64,000 bases of DNA. Origin: Allacma fusca (taxonomy: Eukaryota; Arthropoda; Collembola; Symphypleona; Sminthuridae). Shown here piece by piece: positions 24,152 through 35,230 of the stretch. Within the stretch, counting starts at the first letter, position 1; every line of letters starts with the position of its first letter. The DNA lies in NCBI GenBank assembly GCA_947179485.1, contig OX359245.1, positions 40,845,067 through 40,909,066 of the forward strand, given 5' to 3'. The notes below the pieces were generated by a model. It worked only from the letters and a program-made list of their open reading frames with translations. It was not told the DNA's origin and made no database searches. Both the position numbers and the translations under genes were made by a program.

Positions 24152-25632
24152 ACTTAAGTATATAGAATCCTTTTGAAGACTTTAGATGTATATGTATGTA
24201 TGTGACAGGTAACTGATAATTTAGAAGTACGTTGGTATGTGTGCACAAGTGAATATAACAAGTGAAGTAAACTGGTCAGGCAGAGAAAATGTTTCCTGTT
24301 TGACTAATGAGTTTAATGGAATTAATTTATTCTTAAAAATTGAAAGCAAAATAAAGACTGAATGTTAATTAACGTTGTTAATTTCAGGATGGAAAGTTCA
24401 GGATCTGACTGCTGGAAACTGTAGCTAAATAGACTGCACGGCACTTCTAGTCCACACTGGAGAAATGAAGGAACGATCAATGGTTCTGTAAGGACGGAGA
24501 GAATTATTACACCTTAAAACAAAATGCCTAAACTGTGATTGAGAACTCAGATTACGAAGTCAATAAAAATTAGAATTTTTAATGGAGAGATCGATCTGTT
24601 CACCTGTGTGTGTAGATTGACTCTAGTATTTTTAGGATGTAGATTCTCCTGCATTCTCCTAGGGTACCTGGACATTGGTAGTTGCTGATTAGCAGGTCAT
24701 GTCAAATTAGTCATCTTAGTAAAAGTAGGAGTCAAGACGTGCTCATCGTCAGGGCGCAGACCATAAAAGCTGCTCTTGATTGAGCCTAGTTCAGATGAAG
24801 GGTGTTCTCTACTAGTCGAATTAGGAAAACCTCCTAGGAACATGATATGCTAGGTACGATCAGGTGCATAATTTAAAATGCAAAGGAATTTGCTGTGCAA
24901 AAGAACCTTCCCTTAAACAGAATAATATTTAACTCATGAATAGCCAAAATGCTGATTCAAATCACGGAATTTGAATACCCTGTTTAAATAAAAAACATAA
25001 AACCCCTGCCAAAAAAAGATCAGCAAATTTTTAAATTCCTGATGGCAAAATGGAATCCCTTCTCTTTGAAATATTCCCTGGGAAGAATCTTCCCGTCTCA
25101 CCACAAAAATCCGACCCCTGCAAGGCACCTTTATACAAAATTGCTTACGACTTACGATTACATAGTTAATGGTGTGCTAATGAACAACCAAAGATGGGTA
25201 ACCAAAAAATTGGGTTTACGTTAACTACTCAAACATGACAGTCCACCGTTAGCAGTTTGATTCAATATCGTTATTCGGTTAATAACGGTTAATATTAACA
25301 TTAATGAATACAGTTGATGAAAAGAATTTTTCTGAATGTTTTCACTGCAATCTAAAGCGTCATTAAGTATAGTTAATAGTTAAAATTATTAGTACTAGCA
25401 TTACTTTTTTAAATTCCCGATAAGTCTTCGTAACGTTTGTATCCATCAAACAATATTATGACTTCATGCAAGTTTTGAAAAATCGGGAAAAGCATTTGCT
25501 TGAAAATTGGGGAATCAGATATTTTGTCCCTTCTAAGGGCTAGGAGGTTAAAACAATGATATGGAAACCCTGTGTAAAAAATTAATTCTCATTTCAATTG
25601 TTTTATTAAAGAATGTCGTCAATTTTGTTCAG
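24152..25632. other. Non-coding, with a partial MITE copy
   Basis: About 24950-25120 resembles the right half of the CAGGGGTCGGATTT family and ends in aaaatccgacccctg. Nothing else was recognised: no exon with splice and domain support. Confidence 0.4.
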
Positions 25633-25723
25633 CCGGATAATTTAGATCTCTTAGAATGGATACCACCTGACAAATTTAAATATTCTTCCTATCGGAGCGA
25701 CTTTCACAGCAACAACCTCTCTG
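25633..25723 (+). pseudogene. Orphan CRAL-TRIO exon, duplicate of exon 2 of the downstream gene
   Basis: Reads PDNLDLLEWIPPDKFKY then SSYRSDFHSNNLS, clearly related to DEPDNSDLLEWMPPENIRN in exon 2 of the gene at 26785-28364. It has a ttgttcag acceptor, a gtaatt donor and the same intron phases (in 0, out 1). It is 91 nt against 103. I found no matching first, third or later exons between it and the intact gene. It is either a remnant of a tandem duplicate or an alternative 5' exon of the same locus. Confidence 0.6.
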
Positions 25724-26784
25724 GTAATTAAGAAAAGTCTCATTAAGGTAATACTTGAATTAAACACATTTGACTGTACAAAACCTTTGTAAAATATAAG
25801 CATTTTTGTAATGTTTTTCCAATTAATTGTGACCGGAAAAAATGAAGTTCTTCGTCTGTACCTTCTACCTCATGACAAATACAACCAATGACAATTTAGC
25901 AGATAATTTTGGAATTATTCGCTCACACGCTCACTCAAAGAGTTGACACTTACGTAAATTAACACTGCTTGGAGTAGCCGCCTTCGGAGTGGAAGTCATA
26001 TTCTACTAATATATATATATATATATAATTATTGTATATATCATATCCTTTATACTTGAGTCTTATAATTCCAGCAACGTGACTCTTGGACCTCTTGATG
26101 GAAATTCGGGAAAAAAACGTAGATTAATTGAAAAGGTGAACACAATGTCAAAGACTCAAATAATTACTATACTGAACCGAATAAAACGCATGGATTCAAA
26201 GGATAAATAATACCAACTTTGAGTAACAAATGTATATGCACAGTATTCATACGTACTCTCAAATGATTAATGCTCCTGAGACCCACTACCGTAAAATTGA
26301 TTTAATACAACTGATAACCATGCAAATTTGGAGTTTATCTTCACATGTGTTATCCTCCCTTGTAAATTATTTTGATTTCTATTTTAGAAATGTAACCAAG
26401 TTGTTTTTACAGAATATGAATTTTCTAATTTTTCTGTCGGATGAGTGATGATACCCCTCAACTTATCTGTAGATTACGTCCTTCTTACGGAAGCTGCTTA
26501 CAGCAACGATTAAAGCCCTAATGTAGGCAAAAAGCACGTGCTCACGTGTAATTCAAACTGATTGTTCAGATATTTTTCGTAATTTTGATACACACTGCTG
26601 CTGTCGTTAAATTTAAGGTCGGAAAAGCAAAATGAGAGTACAAATTCGGAGAGCTCCTCAGTGTCAAACCATTTCTGAGTCGTTAACGTGTACTTATCAA
26701 AGATGCTTTAAATTACACAAAAAATAGTTCAAAAATATCACTTCTTTCCCCTTTCATAGTTTTCATATCCTCTTTATTTTGATC
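25724..26784. other. Intergenic, no CRAL-TRIO exon found
   Basis: Contains a short (AT)n run near 26009-26027 and no recognisable exon. I looked specifically for a GKWD-type CRAL-TRIO exon that would complete the orphan exon upstream and saw none. Confidence 0.4.
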
Positions 26785-28364
26785 ATGTTGTCCCGTCATT
26801 TTCTAATCACCATTCCAGCCCTGCTTTCATTTAATTTCGTGGTCACAGGAAATAAACTAGGATTGATTTCTAGCCCTGAAGTAAGTTTTGGGATGAGCTC
26901 TTATACACCGTTTATACATTGTAATTATTATTTATGCTGTTTTTTTTAATTTCTACTTTTTGTTTATAGGATGAACCGGACAATTCAGATCTCTTGGAAT
27001 GGATGCCACCTGAAAACATTAGAAATGCGTTCCCATTTTATCTGAGCGGCTATGACTACAACAATCGGCCAAGTGGGTATAAAGTTTTTTATCATAATTA
27101 TTATTATTTCCTTTCCTGCGTACAAATAGCACACACACATGTTAAAAATACACGGACTCTCCAGTCTTCAACAGCATTGTGTTGGAGATTTTAAATAAAT
27201 GGAAGGAATGACTATACTTATTATATGGTCTTATTCGAAATATGAATATAACCTTGACAATTAAATTGGTTCATGCAGTTATAGTTCTTTTATGGGGCAA
27301 ATGGGACATGCGTCGTGTTACCGAAAAAGGAGGACAAGAACTGATATATTTGATCCGAAGAAATGATCAATTCATTGAAAGAATTAAAAAAAGCTACTAT
27401 CAAAGGCGGATCAACGAGAGCGAGATGGGGTCTGTTGATGATGAAGTTGTATTACTTATTGACTACGATGGATTCGAACTCAAACAAATCCAATCCCAAG
27501 AAAGTAAGAACAGTGAATGCATTAATTTATATAAATTATTATTATTCTTCCTCAACCTCTCCAGCATCCCAGCTTGAATGACTTGGAGAAACGAGGGATT
27601 AAATTAAGAATAAAATGCAAATTTCCAGACATGCGAACGATCATGAACTTTTTTGAGAAGCTGGAATCCTGCTATGAAAAAATTGCTTATGGTTATATTG
27701 TGAATGGTGAGCCTCTTCAATTTTTTTTCTATTGTAGATTGTACTGTCCTTGTTTTAAATGTTGGATATACGATAGAGTATTGATATCGTCGCTGAAGAG
27801 GCAAAATGGACTAAGTGCAATTTCGACTAGAAGCAAAATGGCCTACATGCCTTTTTCCTTAAAGGCAAAACGGAATAGTTGCAAGCTTTCCTGAAAGCAA
27901 AATGAACTACATGCAGTTTTCACTAAAAGCAAAATGGTCTACATGCGTGTATACTTTCATAATGGCAATTCTGCTTTAAAACGAAATTGTATGTAGACCA
28001 TTTTGCTTTTAGACGAAATTGTAAGGTGACCATATTGCTTTTAAAACTTGCTGTATCTATTCCATTTTTCATTTAGTAAAACTGCATGTAGACCATTTTG
28101 ATTTTAATCGAAAATGCATGCATTCCATTTTGCCTCTTCAGCGACGATATGCACATGTGAATTGAAATTGTAGCAAACAGTTTGGTGGATGAAATCCTAA
28201 ACCTTGGTAAAGTCATCATGGGACGGTTCCTGGAACGGATGGAGATCCATGGAACAAATTCTAAACAATTTATCCCACATTTGCTCAAGACTTTGCCTCG
28301 AAGTCAATTAAGCCCAGCTTATGGGGGTTATAAGGATTTTAAACCTGTCGAATTTTATGGTTGA
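26785..28364 (+). CDS. Short secreted CRAL-TRIO (SEC14-like) lipid-binding protein
   Basis: Five exons: 26785-26880, 26970-27072, 27279-27503, 27629-27706 and 28174-28364, all joining in frame (693 nt, 230 aa). Residues 1 to about 22 look like a signal peptide (MLSRHFLITIPALLSFNFVV). The rest is a CRAL-TRIO lipid-binding fold: IVLLWGKWDMRRV (about 67-79), VVLLIDYDGFELKQI near 130-145, AYGYIVNANSL near 163-173 and the end block LSPAYGGYKDFKPVEFYG. The N-terminal CRAL-TRIO-N helices and any GOLD domain are absent, and 230 aa is short for the family. A hydrophobic ligand (tocopherol-, retinoid- or phospholipid-like) is inferred from the family. An AATAAA lies at 28437. The exon 4 start at 27629 was chosen because it alone keeps frame with a good tttccag acceptor. 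Intron 4 holds a MITE. Confidence 0.82.
27787..28147. mobile_element. TA-flanked inverted-repeat MITE in intron 4 of the CRAL-TRIO gene
   Basis: 361 bp with ends tcgtcgctgaagaggcaaaa and the complement, flanked by TA (27785-27786 and 28148-28149). The arms repeat gcaaaatggnctacatgc. It is the same family as the element at 19528-21205, with a consistent G/C difference inside the terminal repeat. It ends only 26 bp before the exon 5 acceptor. Confidence 0.85.
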
Positions 28365-29420
28365 CAGAAGCAACTGAGGACTTTATAGATGTTTATTATT
28401 ATTATTCTATCTACTACGGACAGGAAGTAATCTCAAAATAAAATTTACTTAAATTGTGCTGTAACAATTCCTGTTGCTCTTATAATTCAAAGACAAAGAA
28501 ACGCGAGTGCCATCAGTGTTTAGCTGAGACATACATATGAGCCTTTTCCATTATAATTTATTCCTCTTATTTTCCCATGTTCATTTTGGGAGGAAATGTT
28601 TAAATAAAAAATAAGGCACTGAATCATAAATGCTTATAAACGTTCACTACTACATTGTGAATGCATTACGTTCGTGCTGAGAGAACCTGAAAATGTCTAG
28701 CAATAAAATGTAATTGATACCAAAACTTTTTTATTAGGAAATAAGCCGGAGAATGGTTTGAAATGCTTCAAAAAATTAGGATATTTTTGTAAGGAAACCT
28801 TTCAGGTGAAAATTACTAAGAAATTAATCTGTCAACATTTTAAAAAGCTGGAAAGCGTAATTTACTCCAAAACATTTGGTGGAATATTATTAATTACAGC
28901 TGCCTCTTTTAGTTGGAGGCCTCAACTGTAATAATAATATCATTTTATTTCAGAAATAATTTCAATACATTAAATTCCTGGATTGCTTCTGATCCTATAA
29001 TTATATATGTGACGAACAAGAGCTACTATTTTGAAAAGTAAAAACAATGTGTGGCTAACACTAACAATTAATTGCAATTTAGTGATATTACTTCGTCCCG
29101 AAGATCAAGACTCAAAATAAAATAGAAATGCTGTGCATACATTCAAACAAATTTGACAATTTTAATTGTTTAAAACATACATGAAATATTAGTAGCATCT
29201 CCCCTTGAATGAACAGACAGAATTATTATTTGCATTTTTCGGAAAATAGAACAAAAAAAAACAATAGGATTACTGAATATGCGGGTAATTTTTGTGCGAT
29301 TGAGATCAGACTATAAATCATCATTAAATTAATTCGAAAAAGAAAAGGGATTTGATTGCTGAACTCTTGAGGCATATCTGAATAAAGTATTATGCTTATT
29401 ACGACGATTCGTATAGTCTG
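28365..29420. other. Intergenic, nothing recognised
   Basis: Contains the 3' untranslated region of the CRAL-TRIO gene (AATAAA at 28437-28442) and then AT-rich sequence. No further feature is supported. Confidence 0.4.
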
Positions 29421-30370
29421 CTAGACTTGGGAGGAAAGTGCATCTTTTTTGGGATGTGCTACCACTGTTGATGAAATGAACGCTTCTGACGGGTACTTGG
29501 TAATCATGAATTCAACAATGTTGGTGTCATCACTTCATCAAACATTGATTATTTATCAGCGTGTGTAGAACTGCATAAAATAACCGTTCAACAGTAATGG
29601 TTTACTTACCAACGCCTGGACCCTTAAGACCTGCTCCTTCCGGGAGCAATTGACCGCCACAGGTTGTCACGAAGACAGCTGTAGAGTAAAATAGATGCAT
29701 CAAATATTAATTTAAGTGGTACTAGCTCCTCTCCGGTTATTTACACTAGGAAAGGAGTCGGGAAATATTTAGAGGTCTAGGTATAAATCAACTTCTGTCA
29801 TACAAAAATAATCCCTCAAAGTGAGAAGGATTTCATGGTTTAACATAATTACTAAATAAAATACTGTAATGCTTCTGAGTGAGCCTCAGTTCAATGAGCA
29901 TGTTCAATACGCACTAATGCCCCCTGGGAGTTGTGTCGCCATCGATTGAGACATGCCTTTCTGGCATTCAGGCGAAGCCATTCTGATTGTTCTTATTTTA
30001 CTTGAGGCATCTAACACTCTAATGGGAGTGGGGTGTCTTGGTCCTCTAGCTATAAAAATAAATAAATCAAAACTTATAAAACCAATGAGTTGATCATTGA
30101 ATACTGACTCAGCAGGAGTTTGTTTAATGTCCAGGGTAACTTTATAAAATATAGGAAATAATTATTAAAAAATACTGCACCGCGAACAATAACTTCATTT
30201 CTATTCATACCTGCAAAAACTGTCTCTTGTCGAATAGGCCCACTAGCGTGAATCCTTTTAAACTCCATGTTTTTCTTTGTCGTAGGAACTCCATCCCGGC
30301 CTGAGCTCACTCCATGGGAAATATCAACAATAATAAGGGAAATTACCACTATTAAACGTATTTGTATCAT
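29421..30370 (-). CDS. Predicted small secreted protein (106 aa), function unknown
   Basis: I do not recognise this protein. Four exons on the minus strand keep frame with good splice sites: 30370-30211, 30049-30002, 29678-29610 and 29464-29421 (321 nt). The product starts MIQIRLIVVISLIIVDISHG, a strong signal peptide. A basic, Thr/Pro-rich middle follows (RGPRHPTPIRVLDAS), then VFVTTCGGQLLPEGAGLKGP, ending AHPKKDALSSQV. Every internal intron is phase 1, a common pattern in secreted-protein genes. It has a single Cys and possible basic cleavage sites (TTKK), so a peptide precursor or cuticular/secretory product is conceivable. Exon 2 could instead read through its weak donor to a stop near 29925, giving a shorter tail. 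Confidence 0.45.
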
Positions 30371-31973
30371 GTTTAGTAAGAGTTTTAATTGTATGTACTA
30401 TTTTTGCAAGTCCAGTGGTAATCACTTAAGCTGAAGCTTCGCTTTGCAAAATGTGATTCCAATACTGACAGGCCTTTGCTATTTAGTTTGATACTCGTTT
30501 TTAAAAGTCCGTGTAAACGGACGAGAAAAAAAAACAGGTAGATTGGGACATTCTGCAAATGTAGGTAAAATTAAATATGCAAATTCTTAGGGGTGCATAA
30601 ACTCTCTTTAGTGTATATTTCTGGATTTCCCGTTATTTGCTCATTGGGTCGAATGAACTTTAGAGAGGGCTATGAAAGGTTTATTAGCACCCAGCACATC
30701 ACCCTAAATTCCTGGATAGAAAGGTACTCTGAATCCTAAGTCTGGACTCTGGGTCTGCACTGTAATTTATTGAGAAAACATGCCGCGTAATACTCAGCAT
30801 ATTTTTCTAATCCAAATATCTCAAGGACAGAAAACTTTAGATAATTATTTGAATTATTCACATTAGTTTCATACCCATACGCGAGTGTTTCAAAGAAATG
30901 GAAATTAATGTCGACAGCAGCTGGGTCCAATTGTAAGATTCAAAAGGGAGTGGATGTATGTAATTACTTTTTATCCTTGTGAGTGCGATAAGACAACTAA
31001 AAACTACCATAGTTGTTTGCCTTTGCTTCTTACCTGAAATACTTACTTGTGTGCCTGAAAGTAGAAACTTTCTGCATCTTCATATGAGGTAACAAGCATT
31101 GGTTTCGAATTAATAATGATTGTATTTATTATCACCGATAATTTATTGCAAGCAATTTATATGGAGAAAATTTTGAAAAACAAAATTTCGAATAACTTTT
31201 TAATTTTAAAACCCAACTCCTACCATAGGCGTAATACTTGCAGTAGACAACACTGCATTTAGTAGTAGCAATGTCAATCATGACAATTAGTCATTTTTAT
31301 ATCTAATTTTGAAATAGCTGAAAAACTGCAAAATAGAAAACATCACAACAACAATAATTATTCTGCATTGAAAACAAAGCTTTTGCTTCCGAGGCATTAC
31401 AAAGTTTAAATCTCAACGCTAAACATTTTTACTTGCTCATTCATACATTTGTAGAATGTATACCTACATTGAAATTGTATATAACTTTTGTGTACAGGTG
31501 AAGCACAAATAGCACCATTCTAAGACGATAATCTCCATATTGTCAAATTTTATTCCCCTACTTATCAACGTGAACAATGTGGTGTCATGTGCTTCACAGT
31601 GAATGTATTCCAAAACCAACAAGAAGCAGAAGAGATAACCCCAAAAAACCGGAACTTCCGGAACCTCCTGTATCTTGCAAGCACCGAGTTTTGAAAAATT
31701 CAGTACGAAACGAACTGAGGGTGTAACGTCACCGGAACAAATGGTTGATTTTGGAACATTCCACCAGGAAAGACGACATAGACACGCACACGGTTAGAGG
31801 GCGAAGGGAAGAAAATAAATATGGCAATGCTCGGCTTATATGTACTCATGGACTTACACACAATAAACTATTAATCGTAAAGCTAACATGCGGAAATGTG
31901 AAGTTGAACGAAGAATGAAGTTCATATTAAAATTGCACTATTCATTACAGTTGATTAGAATTGACTAATTATT
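30371..31973. other. Intergenic, nothing recognised
   Basis: AT-rich sequence between the small secreted-protein gene and the 3' end of the GGPPS gene. One minus-strand reading frame (30930-30736, FHFFETLAYGYETN) looks faintly protein-like but lacks splice and family support. Confidence 0.4.
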
Positions 31974-33698
31974 TTAAACGGCAGTTTTCAAAACTGACGA
32001 GGAAAGTTCATCCAGCAATGTCACTAAGTACGGGTTCCCGCCAAGAGCTTGAATCTCATCCCGGATTTCAACCTCAAGTCTTTGAAGTGCCTGCAGCGTG
32101 TACGCAAAAGATCCAAATTTTTCCAGCAACGACACAAAGTAGCGTTTTAAGTCATTATTTTTCGTTCGTTGCTTTAAAATACAAGAAATCTGCGTATCCT
32201 CGGGGTATTTATGTATGGCATGTATTACAGGAAAACTGAACTTCCCTTCTGTGAGATCCTCGCAGTAACTCTTGTTTTCACAATACTGTAAAACAAAAAT
32301 AACATCAACACAATGAGCTTTTTTCAGTCCCCTCACAACGTTAAGAATACAGCAGTACATAATTACTAAAACCAAATAACATTCTCACCTCAGCGAGTTT
32401 TAAGTTGGCGTAATCATCTCGAATTTGAAAAAAGAGACCCAGCAGTGAAACGAGTTGCTTCAAGTCTCTCTGATCGTCACTAAAAAGTTGGAGTAACCGT
32501 ATGGCTAGCATAAACAGTCCTCCAGTTTCTATAAACAAAAAAAAACAATCCAAGAAAAACTTATTAGGATCACCCCTCCAACCTCACCATCATCTAAAAA
32601 AACAAATCTCCCCCAAAATTCCTACAACTTACTTTTCACAATTGTCTTTCTGTATTGCTCCTCCGTCGGACATTGGAAAGTATCTCGCCAGTAAATCTCC
32701 ATCCCCTGCCCTCGGTGCAATTCCAAAAGTTGAGCCGAAAAGACGTCCACTGCCTAATCAAAAACAAAACAATAATCCCCGTTCAAAGATCAGTCTCTAG
32801 AATTCCTCTCATCCCTCCTAAAACCATTTCACATTCAATTCAACAAACTTACCCTTGCATGATTCAAAGACAGCACACGCTCAAGTGCTATAAAGTAAAC
32901 GTAATTGGCAGCATTTATTGTCTGCGGAATGCCATAAATAGCATGGGCAACCGGCTGCCCTCGTCTTAACTCACTACCATCTTCTATATCGTCAATTCTG
33001 CAATACAAAATAAAATAATCATGTCCCAATAATACTTTTTTTAAACTATCTCAACCAAAATCATCACAAACAACCACAACAAAATTCTTCCAATTAAGGA
33101 TCAATGCCCCATGCAAGTTACAAGTCTATCACTAAAAATATTTAAATTCCATGCACTATTTTAATTCTTCACGTGCACTGTAATATCACTATACACTATC
33201 AAATACAAATGCTTGATTTCAATTTCGAACAGAATTTTGCACAAGTGTCAAACGAATTCAGCATCATTAAATGTATTGCAATTTGATCTGTCAACGAGTG
33301 CAAGTTACTAGAAGCTTCATAACAATACTTATTTTAACTAATAATTATTATATTATTATTACTATTTACAGATTTTGGGAAAAAAAAGCAAAGCAGTGTT
33401 TTTTTTTTGTGACTTACAGCAAAGAAGAATTATGAAGTAATTCGACCACATCACAAACTTTGTTGAGAGTTTCAGGTGTTACTTTGAGCCAGTGATTAAA
33501 GGCGATAGCTAATTTGGAACGTACGTTTTTCCCTGGAAGAGATCTAATGTAGTCAAAGGGTTGAAGAAGGATCTTGTCATCCACATCTCCACTAGCACTT
33601 CCAGTCCCTGTTGAATTATTATTGGGTCGATTTGCAGCCACCACGGCAGCCTCCATCACCTCTTTCACTTCCTTCGGGGCCAATGAGGCTTCCTCCAT
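31974..33698 (-). CDS. GGPS1: Geranylgeranyl diphosphate synthase
   Basis: Five coding exons: 33698-33418, 32997-32853, 32753-32633, 32528-32389 and 32285-31974 (999 nt, 332 aa). A cytosolic type-III trans-prenyltransferase that condenses farnesyl diphosphate with isopentenyl diphosphate to GGPP, used for protein geranylgeranylation. The first Asp-rich motif DDIED is at residues 96-100, split from HNSSLL by an intron; [15 protein letters not shown] follows. The second motif is [11 protein letters not shown] (DDYAN at 220-224). [14 protein letters not shown] gives the usual C-terminal block. The first ATG in the exon (33698, [11 protein letters not shown]) was chosen; nothing upstream in frame starts with ATG. 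A Ser/Thr/Asn-rich insert (residues about 22-34) makes the N terminus longer than in vertebrates, as in the ~338-aa fly enzyme. A 5' untranslated part extends at least to 33789. Confidence 0.93.
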
Positions 33699-34309
33699 AT
33701 CCCAACTTCCCAACAGAATTATCAATAATTTCAAAAACTTTAATTAATCTAAACGTCCCTACTACTATTATAAGTACTCACTATAGCTTCTAAAAAAATA
33801 ATTTATAAAAAGGGAGGATATTATGACTAGCCTCTTGACAGGAACTAGTCAAAGGCTTTGCCGCCTCGTACGTTACGCCAAGTACACTAAAGTAGATTCT
33901 GTGAATCCATGGATTCACATAGGAGCCATGTCACAGCATATAGGAGAGGAGTGAGTGAGTATTAATGGAATGAGATAGGGAAATCATACACACACGAACA
34001 CTAGTGCTATTAAACTGCTGATGCTGCTGCTGCTGCTCCTGGCTCCTATGGAATGGCTCTGGCTATGAGGCTCCAGCTCTGTGACTTTATACTTATACTC
34101 ACACACCTGCAAAACAGACAACACCCTATTTTGAACCAAACCCGCCAAGAACCTCTCCAAGAATTTCGTGTAGGAAGAACGGTTATGGGCGTTACAAGGT
34201 GTATGACCTGGGAGAAGGACCTGGAAGGAAATATGGATGTTTCTGGGGGCAACAGGATTTGTGGGAATAAAATATGATAAATATGAGTAGAGGTTAGTGA
34301 TGGGAGTGT

Positions 34310-35230
34310 TCCGGTCCGGATTTTGACCCGGTTTGCTTTTTTGGGTAGCCAGATCTGGTATTCGGTCTGTTCCTGTCTGGGTTATAGTCTTGTCTGGTTT
34401 TCGGTATGGTAAGGTTTTTGGAGTGGTTCGGTCTGGTTTTGGGTCTGGTCCGGTTTTTGGAGTGGTCCGGTCTGGTCTGGTTTTTGGAGTGGTCATGTCT
34501 GGTATGGTTTTGGGTCTGGTTCGGTTTTTGGAGTGGTCCGGTCTGGTAAGGTTTTGGGTCTGGTCTGGTTTTTGGAGTGGTCATGTCTGGTCCGGTTTTT
34601 GGAGTGGTCCGGTCTGGTAAGGTTTTGGGTCTGGCTCGGTTTTTGGTGTGGTCATGTCTGGTAAGGTTTTGGGTCTGGCCCGGTTTTTGGTGTGGTCATG
34701 TCTGGTATGGTTTTGGGTCTGGTCCGGTTTTTGGTGTGGTCATGTCTGATATGGTTTTGGGTCTGGTCCGGTTTTTGGAGTGATCCGGTCTGGTCAGGTC
34801 TGGGTTATAGTGGTCTGGTTTTTGGAGTGGTCCGTTCTGGTCTTGTTTTTTGGTCCGGTCTGGGTTATAGACTGCTCTTTGGATTTTGTGGTGGCCCGGC
34901 CTTGTCTATTTTCGGGTTTGGTCCGGCCTGGGTTATATTCGGGTCTGGCCTGGTCTGGTCTAGGTTATAATGTGGTGTGGTTTTTGGAGTGGTCCGGTCT
35001 GGTGTGGTTTTTTGAGTCTTGTGGTCGGGTTTCCAGTCTGTTCTCATCTCATTTTTGGAGTGTTCCGGTCTGCTTTTTAGGTTGATCAGGTCTTGGTTTT
35101 TGTCTTGTCTGGTTTTGGTTCTGGCCTTGCTTTTTAAGTGGTTTCTGGAGTGTTCCGGTCTGGTCTTTTGTCTGGTCCGGTATAGTTTTCGGTCTGGTTC
35201 GATCTGGTCTTTGGCCTTGTTAGGTCTGGT
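34310..35230. repeat. GGTCTGG-rich array upstream of the GGPPS gene
   Basis: Nearly 1 kb of imperfect repeats combining GGTCTGGT, GGTCCGGT and TTTTTGGAGTGGTC, with a higher-order unit of roughly 50-60 bp in the middle. The left border tagtgatgggagtgttccgg resembles a hAT end (compare cagtgatg at 18486), but I found no right end or target duplication. It lies about 0.6 kb upstream of the GGPPS start codon. Frames open across it are repeat translations, not genes. Confidence 0.75.

Noticed and set aside
27242-27278. Apparent start codon upstream of the third CRAL-TRIO exon
   Set aside because: Intronic: the exon begins after the tcatgcag acceptor at 27278, and the upstream exons supply the start.
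27565-27628. Longer version of CRAL-TRIO exon 4 starting at the ctctccag acceptor (27564)
   Set aside because: The phase would not match exon 3 and a stop follows at once; the tttccag acceptor at 27628 keeps frame.
30736-30930. Minus-strand frame with FHFFETLAYGYETN, faintly like a CRAL-TRIO exon
   Set aside because: The resemblance is limited to a few residues, with no matching splice phases or neighbouring exons.
33700-33734. Longer N terminus for GGPPS (KLLIILLGSWD before the chosen Met)
   Set aside because: That frame has no ATG upstream; the added residues would need a non-ATG start.
34333-35085. Several overlapping plus-strand open frames of 68-101 codons and a 149-codon minus-strand frame
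   Set aside because: Translations of the GGTCTGG array (periodic GLVRFLEWSG-like strings), not genes.
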